A stretch of 64,000 bases of DNA from Paroedura picta (Eukaryota; Chordata; Lepidosauria; Squamata; Gekkonidae). Below, piece after piece: positions 22,080 through 32,814 of this stretch. The stretch covers positions 22,134,490 to 22,198,489 of the forward strand of contig NC_135375.1 of NCBI RefSeq assembly GCF_049243985.1, in the 5' to 3' direction. Position numbers and translations under genes: made by a program. Below the pieces are notes generated by a model. The model was not told where the DNA came from and did no database searches. It saw nothing but the letters and a program-made list of their open reading frames with translations. How positions within the stretch are numbered: the stretch's first letter is position 1; each line of letters opens with the position of its first letter.

Positions 22080-23015
22080 GTATAGAACCGTATGGATATG
22101 ATTTATTTAAAATCCACTCCAATGCATGACGAGCCCGACGGCTCCCGCCGCTCGAAACACCCCCCCCCCCCCCTTCCATTCCCTTCCCCAGCGCTGCGCG
22201 CTCCTGTCGCCCGCCGGCTTCTGCAAGCGGCGCACTGAGGCGGCCGGCCGGCCCGCCCTCTCTCTCGCGCCGGAGCCAATGAGAGGCGAGCAAGGGCGGG
22301 GCCCCACCAAGGCACCTCCCAGCCCGGAGAAACTTGAAGGAGGCGCTTTTGCAAGCGAGCGGAGCCAGACGGAGCACATGGTCCCGACCCAGGAGGCGCG
22401 CCAGAGCCGAGCGCGCCCGCTCTTCTCCCGCATCCCGCCCTGGCTGGCAGCGGACCGCTGGAGCCTCCCGCCCTGGCATCGCCGTCGCTGCCACTGCCGA
22501 GGCGACGAGGAGCCGCTCGAAATCTCTGCAGAAAGGAAAGGAGGAAGGCGGCTTCAACCAATTGCCGGGGACCGAACGGGGCAGCACCGTGCGGCGCGCA
22601 AACTCCTGGGTGGAAGGAGTCGGGCTGCGTCGTAAGCGGCTTGGGGGGAAATCAGAGACGGCAACTTTCCCTGGAGAGGCTGGACCAAAGGCGGGACCGA
22701 GTGCCACGCAATTCGGAAAAGCGCAAGACAAATCCATTAAGGACCCGCCTGGAGGGAGTGGGGGAAGCCCCCCGCGGGTCGGGAAAGACCGCGCGCCGAT
22801 CTGCATAAAGGGGCGTGGGGTGGGGGGCAGAGTTTGGTTTTTCCCGCGTCCCGCCCCCTAAATTCCCTTGAAAGTCGCCATCCCCTTGGGCGATGCAAGA
22901 TCGGCCCCCTTCCGATGCGCCCCCCTTCGCTCGCCGCCTCTCCTCTTGGGCCGCCGCCTGGCACCCGTGACTGGCCGCCTGGGCAGAAAGAACGAAACCC
23001 CTCCGTCCCCTCGCC
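22080..23015 (+). promoter_or_regulatory. PTGER4: CpG-rich promoter and 5' UTR region of PTGER4
   Basis: GC content and CpG density rise sharply from about 22,100 and stay high through the first coding exon, as in a CpG-island promoter. In mammals PTGER4 has a non-coding first exon and an intron in its 5' UTR. A candidate acceptor (ccgcctgggcag at about 22,985) and a GTAAGC donor-like site near 22,633 would fit, but this is inference. The long overlapping frames on both strands here are artefacts of GC richness. A TATA-like string (tatttaaaa) lies at about 22,106. Confidence 0.7.
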
Positions 23016-23837
23016 ATGTCCCTCGACCCCACCATGCCCCCTTCCGCCTTCAACGAGACCGTCGCGGCCGGGGCCAGCGGCCGAGCGCCGACCATCCCCA
23101 CGGTCATGTTCATCTTCGGCGTGGTGGGCAACCTCATCGCCATCGTGGTGCTGTGCAAGTCGCGCAAGGAGCAGAAGGAGACGACTTTCTACACGCTGGT
23201 GTGCGGCTTGGCCGTCACCGACCTCCTGGGCACCTGCCTGGTCAGCCCGGTCACCATCGTCACCTACCTGCAGAACAAGTGGCCCGGCGGGGACCAGCTG
23301 TGCGAGTACAGCTCCTTCATCCTGCTCTTCTTCGGCCTGTCCGGGCTCAGCATCATCTGCGCCATGTCCATCGAGAGGTACCTGGCCATCAACCACGCCT
23401 ATTTCTACAACCATTATGTGGATAAGAAGCTGGCCGGGCTGACCCTCTTCGCCATCTACGTTTCCAATGTGCTCTTCTGCGCTCTGCCCAGCATGGGCCT
23501 GGGCAAAACCACCCTGCAGTACCCCGAGACCTGGTGCTTCATAGACTGGCGGACCAACGTCTCCACCTACGCGGCTTACTCGTACATGTACGCCGGCTTC
23601 AGCTCCTTCTTGATCATGGTCACCGTGGTCTCCAACGTCCTGGTCTGCATGGCTCTGATCCGCATGCACCGCCAGTTCATGCGCCGCACCTCTTTGGGGA
23701 CGGACACCACCTCCAGCCGCTTGTCGGACTTTCGCCGGCGCAGGAGCTTCCGGCGCATGGCCGGGGCAGAGATCCAGATGGTGATTTTGCTCATTGCCAC
23801 ATCCCTGGTGGTGCTGATTTGCTCCATTCCTCTGGTG
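23016..23837 (+). CDS. PTGER4: Prostaglandin E2 receptor EP4, coding exon 1
   Basis: It encodes residues 1-274 of EP4, a class A G-protein-coupled receptor that binds prostaglandin E2 at the plasma membrane and mainly raises cAMP through Gs. The sequence is near-identical to known EP4 from TM1 on: IPTVMFIFGVVGNLIAIVVL (TM1), TFYTLVCGLAVTDLLGT (TM2), Cys96 before TM3, E120-R121-Y122 (the DRY equivalent), the prostanoid-receptor signature around W173-C174-F175 in loop 2, and TM4-TM6 ending ATSLVVLICSIPLV. Cys96 and Cys174 should form the usual disulfide. Sequons lie at N13 (NET) and N181 (NVS). The start at 23,016 has G at -3; a second ATG at codon 7 also has a good context. The exon ends CTG GTG followed by GTGAGT, at the split point known for this gene. 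Loop 3 runs MRRTSLGTDTTSSRLSDFRR and lacks the alanine-rich insert of the human protein. Confidence 0.97.
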
Positions 23838-24016
23838 GTGAGTAATGCTCTTGAACCCCCCCCCCTTTTCCCTTCCCCTAGCAGGACTTCTTCCCTTCTG
23901 TAGGGAAAGCTAAGCACCAACATTGTTTGGAAAAGGAAGTTTTTGCTTGTGTTATTTTCATGTCCATGATCATTTAAAAAAAAAAACCCTTTTGTTCCAG
24001 AAAAAAGAAGGGTCTC

Positions 24017-24147
24017 CAGGGGGTAATCAAACTGCGGCCCTCCAGATGTCCTACAATTCTCATGAGCCCCTGCCAGCATTCGCTGGCAGGGGCTCATGGG
24101 AATTGTAGTCCATGGACATCTGGATGGCTGCAGTTTGACCACCCCTG
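24017..24147. mobile_element. hairpin MITE (hAT-like), slightly truncated
   Basis: Arms match the family (gtaatcaaactgcggccctc ... gcagtttgaccacccctg) with a small deletion in the left arm. No clean 8 bp duplication is visible (left agggtctc, right gtctaagc), so it is older or rearranged. Confidence 0.85.
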
Positions 24148-24526
24148 GTCTAAGCCTATGTTGTTCTTCTTTGACTTTGATTCTGACTGAGAAGGCAAGA
24201 CTATGATAGTTTGCACTCAAGAAACCCCAGATTGATCCCTTTTAACCACACTTGAGACCAGTTTTGAGGGAAATCTGATTGAGGTTTCGTGCACGGACCC
24301 AATCTTTAATCTCCTCTGTGGTGTCAATAAATTCTCAAGCTGCAGGAGCAATCTCCCCCGAGGAGTATCTTAGCAAAGTTAGCTGAATATGTTTACTCAC
24401 CACTTTTAAGGGGACAAAAACAGAACTCGGATAGCTTTCTGGGACTTGGAAATAAACCCTTGGGTTGCTTCCGCCACAAATGGCAGAGAAACAGACAAGC
24501 CTGGTGGAGAAATTGCCCGGTATTAA

Positions 24527-24858
24527 AACTCACTGAGAGCATATGAAGTTTTGGGCCAAGCCTGAAAGCCAAATGCATTTTTAAAACCGTGTTTATAGGG
24601 CCATTGTGAAGTCTGCAGACAAACTCAAGCGCCGGAAAGGGGATTGCTGAAGCACTTAGAAATCACTCAGTATTAGTGCAATGGATGTGTAACATAAATA
24701 TTTTTGGACGGAGATGTGGGAAGGAAAGATTTACCACCTGGCTGCTACTGGCCGCTGCTCCAACTGGCTTTGTCTGCAGAGTTGCTTCTGCCGCCACCTT
24801 CTCCTTTAAGTAGTATCACTTTGGCTTCATGGAAGTCAAAAATCTTGCTCTGGGAAAT
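24527..24858. repeat. unclassified dispersed repeat, copy 1
   Basis: About 330 bp here aligns collinearly with 51,031-51,352. Shared blocks include 'aaactcactga', 'ttataggg' / 'ttatgggg', 'actcaagcgc', 'atttaccacctggct' and 'aaatcttgctctggga'. By eye identity is roughly 70-75%. It matches none of the other families in the window, has no open frame of note and no obvious terminal repeats. I do not recognise the family. Confidence 0.7.
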
Positions 24859-24899
24859 CCAGAGATGGCGTTAGAGTGCCACCACAACAGCTCACTGAG

Positions 24900-25690
24900 A
24901 TAAATTGTGGCTGTTGTACACTTGACTGTAGGAGGTGAAAGGTCCATCCATTTAGCAGCCAACTTCTAATTAAATGACCTAGATCTGTCTCCTGTTGAAC
25001 TCCAGGGATGGTTGGGAGAGAATTTAGTTATGGACATAGTGAGGACTTGTCCCCTGGTGTAAACTCACCAATAAAACATATGAAGCAACCTTCTGAGAGT
25101 GCTGTCATCCTTCTCGGCCTGATTAATTAACAAAACATACTATAAGCGAGAGTCACTGTGAACTCTCTCCCTACTAAGGGTGCATCAAAAATAACTTTGC
25201 AGTGAAGGGGGAAAGAGGCCCAGCTTGAACAGAATCCTGAGGAATTCAGGTAATTGACAAGTTTGGCCAGTTTTGCAGCATAACGATCATGATTGAGACG
25301 CATGTGCTGGTCTCGGTAGCACACCTTGAAGCTGTTGGCCTTGTGTCTGGCAGTGTGTAACTGTACATGGTTGCTGACAGGCAGCTTCACACGTGACATG
25401 CGATCTTCTTCCTGCCCATGCTAAGAGAGTAGACATGCTGGGAAGTCACGGTGGTTTCCCTACATGAGCAGTGGTAGAAAATGAATCCAGTGTGCTTTCT
25501 TTACTGTTGTAAGGCGGTCTCTCATACTGGAAATCTGACCAGCATGAAATGCAGTATGGCAAAAACATCTTGGGTGATACACATAACTTATAAAGACTTC
25601 GTCACCTGCTCAGACACAAGATGGAAGTTTTTTAAGCAGAGGCAAGATAGCCACCTCGCAGAAATGCTGATTCTGTGAATTTAGGCAGAT
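24900..25690. other. PTGER4: intronic, no recognised feature
   Basis: No repeat or conserved motif that I can identify. Confidence 0.4.
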
Positions 25691-25704
25691 TGTAAGTGGA
25701 TGGG

Positions 25705-25968
25705 TAGAAGGGATTGTGTCCATGCTTGGTTCTTGTAGCCCTTTTTTCATGCCCGGGGTAAATGCCAATCACCACTTTGGGGCTAAACTGGCTAAACCTC
25801 CAGGCTAAACCGGCCAGGGATTCTAGGTTTTTTTTTTGGGGGGGGGGTATCATCTGGGGATGGAATTGGGGTCACTGTGAGTAGGCAAGTAGTTGTGAAT
25901 TTCCTGCATTCAGCAGGGGGTTGGACTAGATGACCCTGGAGGTACCTTCCAACTCTATGATTCTAAGT
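25705..25968 (+). mobile_element. CR1 LINE 3' UTR and terminus
   Basis: It ends 'ggttggactagatgaccctg' and 'ccttccaactctatgattct', the CR1 3' terminus. The upstream part ('gccaatcaccactttggggc', 'ggccagggattctagg') matches 48,700-48,945, so both are from the same CR1 subfamily. Confidence 0.85.
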
Positions 25969-25969
25969 T

Positions 25970-26940
25970 AGTCACATGTCACATTTTGACTACTAAATCA
26001 GCTTGCCATATGAGCTGACTCTTTTTGCCAGTATAATAACCCAGGCAGGTAGGTATCAGTGGAACATAAGGAGGTATTAACTGGAATATCTTTTTCTCTT
26101 AGCTGAATATATTTTAAATACAGGTGGAGAAGCCTCATATGTCCCGTATACAGTACTGCAAAGCAGTGGTAGAAGTGCCATTTGGAATTGGGAAGGGGGT
26201 GTTAAAATGCTGGACTGTACCACTTTGGACATGTTGGGGGAAGCATATTTTTGAACACTCACCCCACGTAAATGCTCCCTGCCTGTTTTCTCTTCCAAAG
26301 TGGGGAAACACTAAAAAAAAATATGATCTCACCTTGCCTTCTGTTCCAAGTGATGTATTCCAGAATTCTGCCACCTCATTCCGCTGCTGGACCTTGGCTG
26401 TTCTGGAATCTCAGGGACAGAATCCTCAGATCTTTTTCCAGAACTAGTTTCCTTAGGAAGAGATCTCCAGAAAAAGAGATTATGCCTCAAGGTGGAGATC
26501 CACCTTGTCCAATATGTTTGGAAAATTGCTGGTCGCTCAGTGGTCACCTTGATGCTAGAATGCAGGGAAGGGAGGACTTGAGTCAGGGGAAACAGTAAAC
26601 CCACCTTGAAATTTCCCAATGAAACAGAATGTCAGAAATGGCTCAGTTGATGGCAGCTAGGGAGCACCAAGGTGGAAGAATCATGGAATCGTTCAGTAAT
26701 AAAAATTCTTGCTTGCAATTAAGTTCTGCGTTGTTCATTTCACTATCTGTTTTGTATTACATCTTTGCCTGCAAGTACTTTTTGCTATCCTATGCAGAAA
26801 ACTTGGGAATTCATCCCAGTGCGGTTTAACTCTGAGTAAACATACACAGGATTGCAGTATAGATTATGTATCCATTGCCAAAGGGATGGCGTTTATTCCA
26901 GCACACTGTTTACAGATCACTTCTGTCTCCTGTGTCTCCT
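25970..26940. other. PTGER4: intronic, no recognised feature
   Basis: No supported feature. Open frames of up to 115 codons resemble nothing known. Confidence 0.4.
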
Positions 26941-26944
26941 TTGT

Positions 26945-27045
26945 TCCCACAGCTATCCTGTGTGGTAGGTTAGGCTGGTGGGGAAGGATATTCCTAAAGT
27001 TTCAAAGTTTGTTTCAAGGATGGACGGGGATTGGAACCAAAAGGG
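26945..27045 (-). mobile_element. MIR-like SINE fragment (type C)
   Basis: 'agctatcctgtgtggtaggt' and 'tggacggggattggaacc' fit a decayed reverse copy. Confidence 0.4.
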
Positions 27046-27244
27046 TTCACTACTGACTGTACAAAATGAACGTAGCATCACTTGAATGTGGTCTTGCTGA
27101 AGTTTATATGTCCTGTTGGAGTTTTGTAAAAAAAAATGCTTTCGAATACAGGGCAAACCCAAATTAGAGAAGGGCTTTTTACAAAGCTAAAAATAAAAGA
27201 AAATCTAGAGAACTGTGATTAGTCTAGTCAAGGCTAATTCCCAG

Positions 27245-27670
27245 CTGCAATGTATGGCTGTGAATGTTGGACCATAAGGAAGGCCGAGCGTCAAATAATT
27301 GAGGCTTTTGGACTCTGGTGCTGGAGAAGACTCTTGCGAGTCCCTTGGACTGCAAGGCGAACAAACCGGTCAGTCCTAGAGGAGATCAGCCCTGACTGCA
27401 CCTTAGAAGGCCAGATCCTGAAGATGAAACTCAAATACTTTGGCCACCTCACAAGGAGGAAGGACTCCCAGCATCCTAATGCTGGGAGCGATTGAGGGCA
27501 AAAGAAGAAGGGGACGACAGAGAATGAGGTGGCTGGATGGAGTCACTGAAGCAGTAGGTGCAAATTTAAATGGACTCCGGGGAATGGTAGAGGACAGGAA
27601 GGCCTGGAGAATCATTGTCTATGAGGTCGCGATGGGTCGGACATGACTTCGGACCTAACAACAACAACAA
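27245..27670 (+). mobile_element. Bov-B (RTE) LINE 3' end with C-terminal ORF2 remnant
   Basis: It encodes MYGCECWTIRKAERQIIEAF and WCWRRLLRVPWTARRTNRS, then KLKYFGHLTRR, and after a frame shift EGKRRRGRQRMRWLDGVTEA, the typical C-terminal region of RTE/Bov-B polymerases. The 3' tail is 'gtcgcgatgggtcggacatg' ending in AAC repeats. Truncated at the 5' side and shifted between two frames, hence inactive. It is better preserved than the copy at 14,882. Confidence 0.85.

Positions 27671-27708
<38 letters not shown>
27671..27708. repeat. CA microsatellite
   Basis: About 18 CA units directly after the Bov-B tail. Confidence 0.95.
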
Positions 27709-27709
27709 G

Positions 27710-28965
27710 GAAATATGTAATTACATGTTTGGCAAGTTATGCCATTTTATGAAAACTCATTAATGAATATGAAAACAGTAGAGGAGTAAGTATATTTAAT
27801 TAGACTGGTCACCCTAGAGCGTCTTTCAGAAACCAGGGTTCCTAATGCAACAATTATCTGAGCAATCAAGGGGTTAAGCTAATTAAGAAAAATCTGAGGG
27901 AGGGAGGGAGGACAGAAGCCACTGACAGCCATAAAGAGCATGTTGACAAAGAAAAGTGGCTGTTTTGTACACGTGTCATATATTCATTGTCAAATATTGA
28001 GTGAAGGCTTTCTGTGTACCCTTAGGCAGACAGATAAGGAAGCTGAAGGGGCACATTTTTAACAGACAAGCAAAGGACAAATATAGAAAAAAAAAGAAAA
28101 TTTAACTGCTGCTATAATATTTTTTTAAAGATGGGACGTTGTTGACTTTTTAATATTTTCTCCCTGTAAACAGCCACGTACATGAGATAATATTGATCAA
28201 GGTAGGCCACTTACACGAGACTCTCTTTCACAACCATTCAGTGAAGTAAATCAGGCTAAAACTTGAGAGAGTGGACTATGGTGACCTAACAAGAGCCGGA
28301 ATTTGAACCTGGGTCTTGCTGGGCCGAAAGTTAGACACGCCTTCCATCACACCCTCCAGTTGGCCAGTCCAGGACATTATAATGAGATCTTTCATTTGAA
28401 GGTACAGATTTGCTCCTCTGCCAGGCTATTTTTAGCCCCATGATTTACATTGCTAATATTTCCTTTCAAGTGCTATTCATTGGTAATGATGCTTAATTTC
28501 TGAGAGAGCAGGTCACAAGATCCAAAAGGAATCACACCCTCTGATCCAGAAGCCATTTATCTCAAATATGTGTGCGGGAGGGAAGGAACTTTGCATATGC
28601 TCAATAGCTGCCCATATTTGTACTGGACAGGGTTTCTGTCTGTCATCTAACTTGATCCTTGTGTCATTAACTGTTGCATAACAGGCAGAAACGTAACTTG
28701 TGCAAATTCTCCCGCTAGGGAAATGCAGATCTAGAGCAAGCTTGCAAATCTAGAGCTTTCTTTCTCTTACTCTTTCCCTCTCTTAAAAGCAATTAAAAAA
28801 CAAACATTTCTGCACACTCCCTTAAGGGGAATACAGGGGTCCCTGCCTACCAGTTCATGGCCCGTGACCCTATTCTATGCCATTTTAAACCTGTCTTTCC
28901 TTCAAGGATCTCAGAGTCATGGTAGATGTTTCTGCCTTTCCCATTTTATAATCACAACAACCCTG
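27710..28965. promoter_or_regulatory. PTGER4: largely repeat-free intronic block, candidate conserved element
   Basis: This is the longest intronic stretch mostly without recognisable repeats; only a weak type C SINE fragment at about 28,240-28,350 interrupts it. It contains AT-rich, homeodomain-like strings (TAATTAAG, CATTAATGAAT) around 27,755-27,885 and 28,440-28,500. Repeat exclusion and motif style suggest regulatory sequence; this is inference only. Confidence 0.3.
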
Positions 28966-28967
28966 TG

Positions 28968-29232
28968 AGGAAGAGTTGTTACACCCTGCTTTTCACTACC
29001 TGAAGGACTCTCAAAGCACTTTACAATCGCCTTCCCTTCCTCTCCCCACAACAGACAACCTGTGTGGTAGGTGGGGCTGACAGAGCTCTGACAGAACGGC
29101 TCTCGGAGAGCAGCTCCAACAGGACTGTGACTGGCCCAAGGTCACCCAGCTGGCTGCCTGTGGAGGAACAGGGGCTCAAACCCAGCTTGCCAGATTAGAG
29201 GCTGCCACTCCTAACCATTACACCACGCTGAA
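28968..29232 (-). mobile_element. tRNA-derived SINE (type A)
   Basis: Reverse copy with 'agagttgttacaccctgctt', 'ccaaggtcacccagctggct', 'ctcaaacccagcttgccaga' and head 'ctaaccattacaccacgctg'. Confidence 0.85.
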
Positions 29233-29350
29233 GTAGGTTCGGCTGATAGATTGGGGCTGGCTCACTGTCCCCTAGTAAGCTTCATGACTGAATGGGATCT
29301 TGAACTGGAACCTGCCCAGCGCAACACTCAATCCACTCTGTTGTAGGGAA
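29232..29350 (-). mobile_element. MIR-like SINE fragment (type C)
   Basis: 'gaagtaggttcggctgatag' and 'ggatcttgaactggaacctg' fit a decayed reverse copy, abutting the SINE before it. Confidence 0.45.
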
Positions 29351-29394
29351 GGCAGCTCTATGACATAAGTGGGGAATGGGTGGGCCCCTTTTTC

Positions 29395-29530
29395 GTCTCA
29401 CGCATTACACCGAAACACAAAACATGACGCGTGTTCTTCTGTCGCATAGCAGCACATCACATTCTTGGCTCAGAGACAAAAATACAGGAGGTTTATTTTA
29501 CATGGAGCCCGAACAGGGAGACTAAATTAC
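29395..29530 (+). mobile_element. possible LTR element remnant with a tRNA-Lys-type primer-binding site
   Basis: At about 29,502-29,519 the sequence matches the primer-binding site complementary to tRNA-Lys at 16 of 18 bases. It follows directly on a CA dinucleotide, as an LTR end would. No internal coding region or second LTR was seen, so at most it is a short old fragment. A tRNA-Lys-derived fragment in reverse is the alternative. Confidence 0.3.
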
Positions 29531-29584
29531 CTCAGGGTGAGGGAGCAGGGCGGGAAGGCCTGCGTCTTAACAATTTATACAGAA

Positions 29585-29775
29585 AGGCTGTGAGTCAGTG
29601 ACAAGAGAATATGCTTTGCATGCAGAAGGTCCTGGGTTCAATCCCTATTTAAAGGGATCTAGGTAGCCAACAGGTGGTCAGAAGAATCTAGTCTGTTCCT
29701 TAGATCCTGAATTGATAGTATCAAACTAGGTAGGCCCTAATCTGATTTGGTATGAGGCAGATTCATGCGCTCAGC
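29585..29775 (+). mobile_element. tRNA-derived SINE (type B)
   Basis: A box region 'gtgagtcagtgacaagag', then 'gcatgcagaaggtcctgggt' and 'tcaatccc' (B box) and a diverged body ending near 'ggtatgaggcagattcatg'. Same family as 39,155 and 41,335. Confidence 0.65.
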
Positions 29776-29846
29776 TCAGCTTTCTGAATAATCCCACCAA
29801 ATCCGAAAGAGGATTTTACCACGGGTCAAGTGCAAACTGTATAGAG

Positions 29847-29982
29847 CAGGGGTAGTCAAACTGCGGCCCTCCAGATGTCCATGGACTACAATTCCCATGA
29901 GCCCCTGCCAGCGAATGCTGGCAGGGGCTCATGGGAATTGTAGTCCATGGACATCTGGAGGGCCGCAGTTTGACTACCCCTG
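29847..29982. mobile_element. hairpin MITE (hAT-like), full 136 bp
   Basis: Near-perfect palindrome from CAGGGGTAGTCAAACTGCGG to its inverse. Perfect target duplication GTATAGAG at 29,839-29,846 and 29,983-29,990. One of four 136 bp copies, which defines the full-length form. Confidence 0.95.
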
Positions 29983-30021
29983 GTATAGAGGATAGATTAT
30001 CCATAGCTACAGAGAGGAAGT

Positions 30022-30123
30022 GATCTTAAATGGACTCTGGGGAATGGTAGAGGACAAAAAGGCTTGGAGGATCATTGTCCATGGGGTCGCGATGGGTCGG
30101 ACACGACTTGGCAACTAACAACA
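30022..30123 (+). mobile_element. Bov-B LINE, short 3' end insertion
   Basis: 102 bp of the Bov-B terminus ('ggtagaggacaaaaaggctt', 'gtcgcgatgggtcggacacg', AAC tail) flanked by a perfect 13 bp target duplication ACAGAGAGGAAGT (30,009-30,021 and 30,124-30,136). A typical 5'-truncated LINE insertion, young. Confidence 0.92.
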
Positions 30124-30462
30124 ACAGAGAGGAAGTCTTAATACAGTGTGATCCCTTCTCCTGTATGTTTGGATTCATGCTTGGTAGTTGAAAGTAGGCC
30201 ATGACCGCTGGGAGACGCAAAACCAGCCATGAGCCTCCATTGTGGATCTCATTCCAAGAAGGATGTTCCCATCAGTGCAGATCAATCAGGCTCTACAGTG
30301 GGGCCACAGATGTACCGGCCCAGCAGGGAGAACCCCTAGGTTCACAGTCAACCCTAAAATATTTAAATATAATAAGGCGCTAAAAAGCCCTCAAACTATA
30401 GAAACTTCACAACAAAAAAGCTGACTAAGACTCCATGAGTCTGCCTTGAGATCAGCTCCCCT

Positions 30463-30640
30463 TAAGGATGCCAGCCAACAGGTGGGACCAGGGGATAGCC
30501 TGGAGTTACACCACCTCTCCAGACTACAAAGAGCAGTTTACCTGGAGGAAATGGATGCTTTGTAGGGTGGGACTCCTTGCAGCCCAGTTTTTGGAGCCCT
30601 AGAGAGAGAGAGACGTTAACTTTTTCTGGGTAAAAGTTAC
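30463..30640 (+). mobile_element. DNA element with GGTTGCCAA-type ends, partial
   Basis: 'gatgccagccaacaggtggg', 'cctctccagactacaaagag' and 'gaaatggatgctttgtaggg' match the left half of the family. Confidence 0.6.
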
Positions 30641-30983
30641 TTAGCAGGCTCCATTTCCTCATTAATATTCACTGGCTGCCAAAGTGGAGCAGTAGGCAGC
30701 AGGTGAAGATTTATGAGAACGGATTAAAATTTGGTAGAAGGTTACTCCTTTGTTTGCCTATGGGAGGTGGCGGTCATAAAAGGCTGCCTTACGGTAAAGC
30801 CTATTTTGTGTTTCAGCTAGAAGGAGAGCCCTGGCTTCCCTGAAAGCCTGAAGTAAGATCCAATTCCAGTGACAATGCAGCCTGGTACAGCAGATAAAGG
30901 GAGTCCTGAGTTCAAATTCTTACTCTGGTGTGGAGTTCATAGCGTAACTTAGGTCAGTCTCTCTCTCTCTCTCTCTCTCTCAA

Positions 30984-31262
30984 ATGAGTAGCTATGTTGG
31001 TCTGAAGTAGCACAATAAAATCAGGGTCCAGTAGCACCTTTAAGACCAACAAAGATTTATTCTGCAAGCACTCTTCGTCAGACTATGAACTGACCATCAT
31101 AACAGTGGGAATATATAAGCAAAAGTTAATCCTGTTACATTAGTAAACTGTGTCACAGCATCCAAACACAGCCACATTAACTTTTGCTTGCACTTGAAAG
31201 CTCACGCCTTGAATAAATCTTTGTTGGTCTTAAAGGTGCTTCTGGACTCCGATTTTATTTTC
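30984..31262. mobile_element. inverted-end element (gttggtcttaaaggtgc family), complete
   Basis: The left arm 'gtccagtagcacctttaaga' and 'ccaacaaagatttattctgc' is the inverse of the right arm 'gaataaatctttgttggtct' and 'taaaggtgcttctggac'. The core has 'gcaagcactcttcgtcagac' and the inverse-like 'gcttgcacttgaaagctcac'. About 280 bp, non-coding. A CT microsatellite (30,958-30,982) precedes it. I cannot assign it to a named superfamily. Confidence 0.7.
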
Positions 31263-31264
31263 TC

Positions 31265-32680
31265 TCTCACACTCTCTTTTAACCTGGCACCATAGAAATA
31301 GTTTGAATGAATTAATAATGAAACGGCACACTTATATGGAAGATGTACCATGTGCATTACTGAGTGGGTTCTGAGGTCCCACTCAATCTGCTTTATCTTT
31401 TCCCCTAGCAGGGTTTTTTTTGGGGGGCGGGGGTGGATTGCAGGAAAGTGATACTCACCTTCTCCTCTTACTCTCCACTGCCTCCATTCCAGGTGTTGCA
31501 CATACTCAGAAGCTACCTTATTTGTCTCCCGTGCTGTAGTGCTTTATTCCCGAATGCCAATTCAAATAATTAATTTTTGTACCAGTATATAACTTATTAC
31601 AGGAAACTACAGCACAAAACTTACTATCGTTTTATTTATTGGGCATAGTTTTTCTGAAACTGTATAGCAACAAAGCTTAAAGAAAAGAGGTTTTGTTTGT
31701 TTGTTTGTTTATTATATTGCTTTGAATCAATTACCTGGTGCAACTCAGCACCAAATCTGATGCAGGTTTAGTTAGGAACTACAGACTTCAAAGGCAATTC
31801 AGGCTCCCATGTGTTTCTGGGCGTTCTGGTAATTGCTGCATCCACTAATTTGGAATTAGCATCAAGCTTGATACATTTAAAGCATCAAGTTTGATACATT
31901 TAAAGTAAAGTCTTTCTTCAAAAAGGATTAGCAAACACCGGCCCTCAGATTAACAATTGGGGATGGGGTGGACCTTTGTACAACTGGGAAGTCATTGGGG
32001 GTATTGAAATGGGCGCCAAAATGTGTGGTTTCTTCATTGTTTGGAAAAGGGTTATTATTATTGGCAAGCACATAAACCCAGACCTAGCAAAAGATAAAGT
32101 AAATACACATTAATCAGGTTCTGAGATAAAAAGGAAAAGCTATTGAACTAGACATCCCAGCCATTCTTATGACTATTTTTTTAAAATAAAATTAATCAAA
32201 CAGGCCACGTCTGCTTGATCAGAGTTTTAGCAACAGCTGGATACACATTAAAGCTTTCCCAAAGTGGCCCTTGCTTCATAAATCTTTAATACAAAATGTC
32301 CTAGCTGGGGGTGGCATTTATGCCCTGACTGCATTTCCCTGGAGGAACCCTGTCAGAATCAAGGCGATGAGAAGACAACTTCATTATCAGACCTGGTGAA
32401 GGAGAGGCCCTCCCACGTCTGTGCAATCAGGAATTCAGTTCGGCTTTTCCAAGAGTGCTGTTAGTTGCACAGGAACTGGTCAGAAGGAACTTGTTTTGCA
32501 TCTACCAGCAATGCCAGATGATGCTAAAGGGCCGTTACTTCAAAGGATAAACCGCTCCATAGAAGAGGCGGGGCCCCATCACAGGGCTGTTCCATGCAGT
32601 ACAGTTTTTATATTGTGCGTAAAACTGCACACATCCTTCTAAAGTCTCGTCTGCGTGCATAAAACAAACATTTTCAACCA
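31265..32680. other. PTGER4: intronic, no recognised feature
   Basis: Only a GTTT microsatellite at about 31,693-31,712 is evident. No coding potential seen. Confidence 0.4.
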
Positions 32681-32684
32681 CAGA

Positions 32685-32810
32685 ACAAAGTCTTGAGTCC
32701 AGTGGCACCTTTAAAAACATCAAAGTTTAATTCTGGGTGTTTGTTGGTCTTAAAGGGCTCCACTGGGCTCAGACTTTGTTCCGTTGCTTCAGAACAACCC
32801 GGCTACTCAC
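32685..32810. mobile_element. inverted-end element (gttggtcttaaaggtgc family), core-deleted
   Basis: 'cttgagtccagtggcacctt' and 'ggcctta'-like inverse 'gttggtcttaaagggctcca' lie back to back with almost no core, ending 'ttcagaacaacccggctact'. Confidence 0.65.
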
Positions 32811-32814
32811 CTGT

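Noticed and set aside
22000-23669. Long minus-strand frames (268 and 310 codons) and several plus frames in the CpG-rich region
   Set aside because: They are products of GC-rich sequence and lie antisense to or in the wrong frame of PTGER4. No known domain, and codon content follows the EP4 exon.
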